A DNA stretch of 48,526 bases, taken from contig DVLB01000121.1 in assembly GCA_018715695.1 (NCBI GenBank), positions 1-48,526 of the forward strand. The letters run 5' to 3'. Origin of the DNA: Candidatus Galloscillospira stercoripullorum. Lineage in GTDB: Bacteria > Bacillota > Clostridia > Oscillospirales > Oscillospiraceae. Positions 45,369-48,526 of the stretch are shown here, piece by piece. Made by a program: the position numbers and the translations under genes. The notes beneath the pieces were generated by a model. The model worked only from the letters and a program-made list of their open reading frames with translations, searched no databases and was not told where the DNA came from. How positions within the stretch are numbered: the stretch's first letter is position 1; every line of letters begins with the position of its first letter.

Positions 45369-45392
45369 GCCCACCCGTTGGAGGTCTGTCTT

Positions 45393-46199
45393 ATGTACTA
45401 TATCGACTATCATACGCATACCCGGCTCTCTCCCGACGGGGAGGTGCCCCTCACCGACATGGCCGAGGCCGCCGTACAGGCCGGCCTCTCCGAGTTGTGC
45501 GTCACCGACCATTATGACCTGGTGGATCTGGAGGGCAGCCCCACACCCGACAGCTATGACTGGAGCCCCGCCCTGGAGCAGTGGCGGGCAGCGGCGGCGC
45601 GGTATCGGGGGCGGCTCACCATCCGGCTTGGGATGGAGTTCGGCAGTGCCAACCGCTTTCCAGAACGGGCCAGGATAACCCTGGACCAGCCGGAGCTGGA
45701 TTTTGTCATCGGCTCCCTCCACAACCTCACTCCCGAAGGGGGCGCCAAAGATTTCTATTTTATGGACTATAATGCCCCCGAGGTGTGCTACGCCTGTCTG
45801 GACGACTACTTTGCCCAGATGATGCGCCTGGCCCCCCTGCCTGACTATGACGCTTTGGGGCACATCATCTATCCGCTGCGGTATATGTGTATGCGGGATG
45901 GGCAGACTGTCTCGCTGGAGCGGTACTGGGATCAGATCCGGGAGATCCTCCGCTCCGTCGTCCAGACCGGCCATGCCATAGAGCTCAACACCTACAACGG
46001 ACGCACTCTGGAGGATTGGATGCCGGTGCTGGCCATCTATAAAGAGGTAGGCGGAGAACTGATCACTGTGGGGTCCGATGCCCACCGGACGGAGAATGTG
46101 GGCAAGGGAGTGCCAGCGGCCTATGAACTCCTCTCCGCCGCCGGATTCCGGTATGTGACGCTGTACGAAAAGCGGAAGCCCAGACCCGTGAAGCTGTAA
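45393..46199 (+). CDS. PHP-domain phosphoesterase, histidinol-phosphatase type
   Basis: 268 residues from ATG 45393 (GGAGG at 45380-45384). Metal ligands of the PHP fold are in order: DYHTHTRLSPDGE at the start, CVTDHYDLVDL near 40, GMEFG near 85, IGSLHNL near 110, ALGHIIYPLRY, and the closing GSDAHR near 230. Family knowledge: HisJ/HisK-type enzymes hydrolyse histidinol phosphate in histidine synthesis. No his genes are nearby, so another small phosphate ester remains possible. It follows the glycosyltransferase by 24 bases and is probably in its transcript. Confidence 0.85.
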   Translation: MYYIDYHTHTRLSPDGEVPLTDMAEAAVQAGLSELCVTDHYDLVDLEGSPTPDSYDWSPALEQWRAAAARYRGRLTIRLGMEFGSANRFPERARITLDQPELDFVIGSLHNLTPEGGAKDFYFMDYNAPEVCYACLDDYFAQMMRLAPLPDYDALGHIIYPLRYMCMRDGQTVSLERYWDQIREILRSVVQTGHAIELNTYNGRTLEDWMPVLAIYKEVGGELITVGSDAHRTENVGKGVPAAYELLSAAGFRYVTLYEKRKPRPVKL

Positions 46200-46280
46200 G
46201 CTCCATAGCAGAGGTTGAACGGGGAATGATTTGAATACAAAATGTCATATTACATCGGAAAATCATCAGGAGGTATTACA

Positions 46281-46724
46281 ATGATCGCATTAGGTTCGGA
46301 TCACGGCGGGTTTCCGCTGAAGCAGCGTATCAAAGAGTATTTGGATGCCCATGGTCTGGAGTACCAGGACTTTGGCTGTATGGACACATCCAGCTGTGAC
46401 TACCCTGTTTATGCGCAACTTGCCGCCGAGGCGGTAGCGCTGGGGAAGTGTGAGCGGGGCATCGTCATCTGCACCACAGGTGTGGGTATCTCCATTGCTG
46501 CCAACAAGGTCAAGGGTATCCGCTGCGCCCTGTGTACCGATCCCTATGTGGCGGAGATGACCCGCCGCCACAACGACGCCAACATGTTGGCCATGGGGGC
46601 AGGCGTGGTGGGACCCAACCTGGCAGAACGGATCGTGGAGGCCTTTCTCACCACGGAATTTGAGGGAGGGCGCCACCAGCGTAGGGTGGATCTCATCACC
46701 GAGATGGAAGGAAAAACGAAATAA
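46281..46724 (+). CDS. rpiB: Ribose-5-phosphate isomerase B (RpiB/LacAB family)
   Basis: 147 residues from ATG 46281, with AGGAGG seven bases upstream. It interconverts ribose-5-phosphate and ribulose-5-phosphate in the pentose phosphate pathway. The GSDHGGFPLKQ start holds the phosphate loop. Cys64 in IVICTTGVGISIAANK is the usual catalytic base of RpiB. RRHNDANMLAMGAGVVG is the ring-opening and binding segment. Length is standard. Related allose- or galactose-6-phosphate isomerases share this fold, but the single stand-alone gene favours RpiB. It ends at a strong terminator. Confidence 0.92.
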   Translation: MIALGSDHGGFPLKQRIKEYLDAHGLEYQDFGCMDTSSCDYPVYAQLAAEAVALGKCERGIVICTTGVGISIAANKVKGIRCALCTDPYVAEMTRRHNDANMLAMGAGVVGPNLAERIVEAFLTTEFEGGRHQRRVDLITEMEGKTK

Positions 46725-46730
46725 TTGACA

Positions 46731-46774
46731 TAGGGAGCGTTGCAGAATAACGATCTGCAGCGCTCCCCTATTTT
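46731..46774 (+). terminator. Terminator of rpiB
   Basis: TAGGGAGCGTTGCAGA (46731-46746) pairs with TCTGCAGCGCTCCCCTA (46754-46770) with one bulge and one wobble, then TTTTAT. The spacer from here to 46905 holds no gene. Confidence 0.85.
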
Positions 46775-46843
46775 ATGTGGACGAGGAGGGGCATGAACCC
46801 CAGTTTGTGGAAAATGGATGCAAAAAAGTAGAAAAAGGGCGCA

Positions 46844-46900
46844 AGAAAACAGACACCAGAGGCAAAATCGGAGTCAAATGTGGGAACAATTCTGTTTTCT
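46844..46900. repeat. 10-bp inverted repeat just past the transposase stop
   Basis: AGAAAACAGA (46844-46853) and TCTGTTTTCT (46891-46900) are perfect complements 37 bases apart, six bases from the transposase stop codon. It may be a subterminal part of the element. No terminal repeat matching the other side could be identified. Confidence 0.4.
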
Positions 46901-46905
46901 GAGAC

Positions 46906-48459
46906 CTATGCCGTCATTTTCTCAGACACACGGGTCTGTAGTCTGCCGTGTTCCCGTTTCATCCACAGCTTCTTCAGGTCAAAAGCCAATGCCAAAAGAA
47001 AGAGTTCTATGCGGACATTGGCCTTGCCTCTGGTCAGAAAGCGGCGGAATCCAAAGTCATTTTTGAGCAGTCCAAATGCGCCCTCCACCTGGATGGAGCG
47101 GCAAAGGCGCAGATGAATGCCGCGCTCTGTCATGATATTTGCGGTTGCCTGCTTCCGCTTTTCCCAGAAGGTTTTGTGGAGCACGATCTCCTTGGCCTTG
47201 TTCAGATCCTTGGCCCGGCAGCATTGTACCCGGCAGGGACATTCGCTGCAATCTTCACACCGGTACCAGGCGGTGGACACAAGTTGTCCGTCCTGCACTT
47301 GCGTTGTCTCCCGTCTCAGGTACAGCTTTCTGCCCTGTGCGCAGGTGAAGCAGTCTGCTTCGGGGTCATATTCCATATTTTCAATTCGCCCCACCTGTTT
47401 GCGAAACTTGCTCGTTTTCTTCTGGTCGCAGTTGGTGGGCTTTATGAAGCACATCTGGCCACTGCGCTCCAGATACAGATAATTTTCCAGACTCTCATAG
47501 CCCGCGTCCGCTACAACTTCCTCATAGCGGGCCTGGTGCCACCGGGACAGCGTGTTCAGCATGGGGCGCGGCGTTTTTACATCCGTACGGTCTGAGAACA
47601 CCTCCAAGCCGGTGATATATTCGCTGTTTACGGCAATCTGGACATTATATCCCGGCTTTAGCTGGCCGTTTCTCATGTGGTCTTCCTTCATTCGCATGAA
47701 GGTGGCGTCTGTGTCGGTCTTGGCATAGCTGTTGCGCCCCTGGCCCATGATGGAAAGCATTTCTTCGTACTTTTCCCACCGCTCCAGAAGCGCCTTTTTC
47801 GTCTCCCATTCCCGCTGAGCCTGTCCTTTATGCCGACCCTTGCCGCTGACAAACGCGATCTTACTGGCTTCCTCCTCCAGCATGGAGCGCACAGCCGCAC
47901 AAGTGCTCAGCCCGGTCATGGATTTCAGCTTCTCTTTTACCCGGGCAAGCTGTTTCTCCACGTTCTTCCGCCACACAAAGCTATACCGCCCTGCTCGGCT
48001 TTCCAGCTTTGTGCCGTCTATGAACACTGCCCTGTGGTCTGTTTCGCCCATCCCTTCCAGCTTTCGGACAAACTGGTAGAACAGGTCCTCCACCACTTCC
48101 CGGCAGCGGCCCGTGCGGAACCGGGCAAGGGTACTGTGGTCCGGCGGCTTCCGGTCCTCCAGCAGCCATCTGAAGTCCACGCGGTACTGACAGGCCTCCT
48201 CCAACTTTCGGCTGGAGTAGATCCCGCACAGATACCCGTGCACCAATACCTTGAACAACACCCGTGGATCCGCCGCTGATTTTCTCCCTTTGGAAGAATA
48301 CGCTTCGTACAGTTTCCCGTACTCCAGTTCCTCAAGCTGGGCGTTTAGCAGACGGACGGGTGCGTCCTCCGGTATCATCATTTCTGAATTTAGTGCAAGT
48401 ACCAGTTGACCATTCCGCTCATATACGGTAAACTGGTCTTGCTTTTTCTTTTGCTTCAC
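46906..48459 (-). CDS. IS1182-type DDE transposase
   Basis: 517 residues. An N-terminal DUF772-like domain (about 40-120: DPRVLFKVLVHGYLCGIYSS, then FRWLLEDRKPPDHSTLARFR) is followed by a DDE catalytic core. Candidate acidic residues are in VFIDGTKLES, VVADAGYES and the late RSIQVEGAFGLLKNDFGFRR. A four-cysteine zinc-like patch lies in between (YRCEDCSECPCRVQC), typical of the IS1182 family. The frame is complete, so the enzyme may be active. The start is probably GTG 48459, but no good ribosome site is seen. Codon use is less GC-biased than its neighbours. The mobile element ends were not located; the right end may lie outside the window. Confidence 0.88.
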   Translation of the reverse strand: MKQKKKQDQFTVYERNGQLVLALNSEMMIPEDAPVRLLNAQLEELEYGKLYEAYSSKGRKSAADPRVLFKVLVHGYLCGIYSSRKLEEACQYRVDFRWLLEDRKPPDHSTLARFRTGRCREVVEDLFYQFVRKLEGMGETDHRAVFIDGTKLESRAGRYSFVWRKNVEKQLARVKEKLKSMTGLSTCAAVRSMLEEEASKIAFVSGKGRHKGQAQREWETKKALLERWEKYEEMLSIMGQGRNSYAKTDTDATFMRMKEDHMRNGQLKPGYNVQIAVNSEYITGLEVFSDRTDVKTPRPMLNTLSRWHQARYEEVVADAGYESLENYLYLERSGQMCFIKPTNCDQKKTSKFRKQVGRIENMEYDPEADCFTCAQGRKLYLRRETTQVQDGQLVSTAWYRCEDCSECPCRVQCCRAKDLNKAKEIVLHKTFWEKRKQATANIMTERGIHLRLCRSIQVEGAFGLLKNDFGFRRFLTRGKANVRIELFLLALAFDLKKLWMKREHGRLQTRVSEKMTA

Positions 48460-48478
48460 AAACTAAGAATAAAGCAAC

Positions 48479-48525
48479 GAGCGAGGTTTGGAAACCCTTT
48501 TGGGCTCCAAACCTCGCTCATTTTT
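48479..48525 (+). terminator. Strong hairpin at the window edge, upstream of the transposase
   Basis: GAGCGAGGTTTGGA (48479-48492) pairs exactly with 48506-48519, with inner CCC/GGG, followed by ATTTTTA. It reads as a terminator for + strand transcripts and sits 20 bases upstream of the minus-strand transposase start, where it could block read-through or limit translation. Confidence 0.7.
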
Positions 48526-48526
48526 A

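Noticed and set aside
46775-46905. Terminal inverted repeat of the insertion sequence
   Set aside because: No segment here matches the sequence upstream of the transposase (48460-48526), so ends cannot be called.

Overview
The window is a GC-rich chromosomal stretch of a low-GC-phylum (Firmicutes/Bacillota) anaerobe. The best guess is an Oscillospiraceae gut commensal (Flavonifractor / Lawsonibacter / Intestinimonas-like). Clues are the GlgB-GlgC-GlgD-GlgA-GlgP glycogen cluster with the clostridial GlgD subunit, a CIRCE-controlled hrcA-grpE-dnaK-dnaJ operon, S-layer homology (SLH) surface proteins, a sulfatase-type LTA synthase, strong GGAGG ribosome binding sites and TTGACA-17-TATAAT promoters. 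The genus is inference only. I see no tRNA, rRNA, CRISPR array or phage.

Layout. 1-358: a run of short perfect hairpins, no gene. 359-817: an AT-rich orphan SMI1/KNR4 (SUKH) gene. 1063-12628: a cell-surface island with a transglutaminase-like/LRR/SLH protein convergent with a giant dockerin/cohesin-like/Ig-like/SLH adhesin. The adhesin (about 2970 aa if intact) is split by a single-base frameshift in a five-base homopolymer at 7617-7621. A 100-aa cysteine-rich protein lies just upstream of it. 12783-22254: metabolism and transport, with a dual-HTH LuxR-type regulator, an NSS sodium symporter, class I mannose-6-phosphate isomerase, a MATE transporter, a YczE-type membrane protein, and a YeiH exporter divergent from its likely LysR regulator. 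22310-26422: envelope genes (LTA synthase-like, D-Ala-D-Ala carboxypeptidase) and a small XRE regulator.

26568-35038: the glycogen cluster. glgB, glgC, glgD and glgA run from one strong promoter that carries two perfect palindromes. glgP follows a terminator but has its own consensus promoter, which overlaps the glgA stop codon. 35039-35377: a gene-free spacer holding two copies of one GC-rich hairpin around further palindromes. 35378-37934: a NifS-type cysteine desulfurase and a second MATE transporter. 38046-42965: the heat-shock operon with a perfect CIRCE. 43053-46724: a GT39/PMT-type glycosyltransferase with a discoidin-like insertion, a PHP-type histidinol-phosphatase and ribose-5-phosphate isomerase B. 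46906-48459: an IS1182-type transposase, with a strong hairpin upstream of its start at the window edge.

How they fit. GlgC/GlgD make ADP-glucose, GlgA elongates, GlgB branches and GlgP degrades glycogen. HrcA represses its own chaperone operon. The surface proteins probably attach non-covalently through SLH domains to a secondary cell-wall polymer, and the LTA synthase-like enzyme and carboxypeptidase shape the same envelope. The points most worth a second look are the frameshifted scaffold-like adhesin, the promoter-inside-terminator junctions upstream of glgP and of the glycosyltransferase, and the palindromes at the glycogen promoter.
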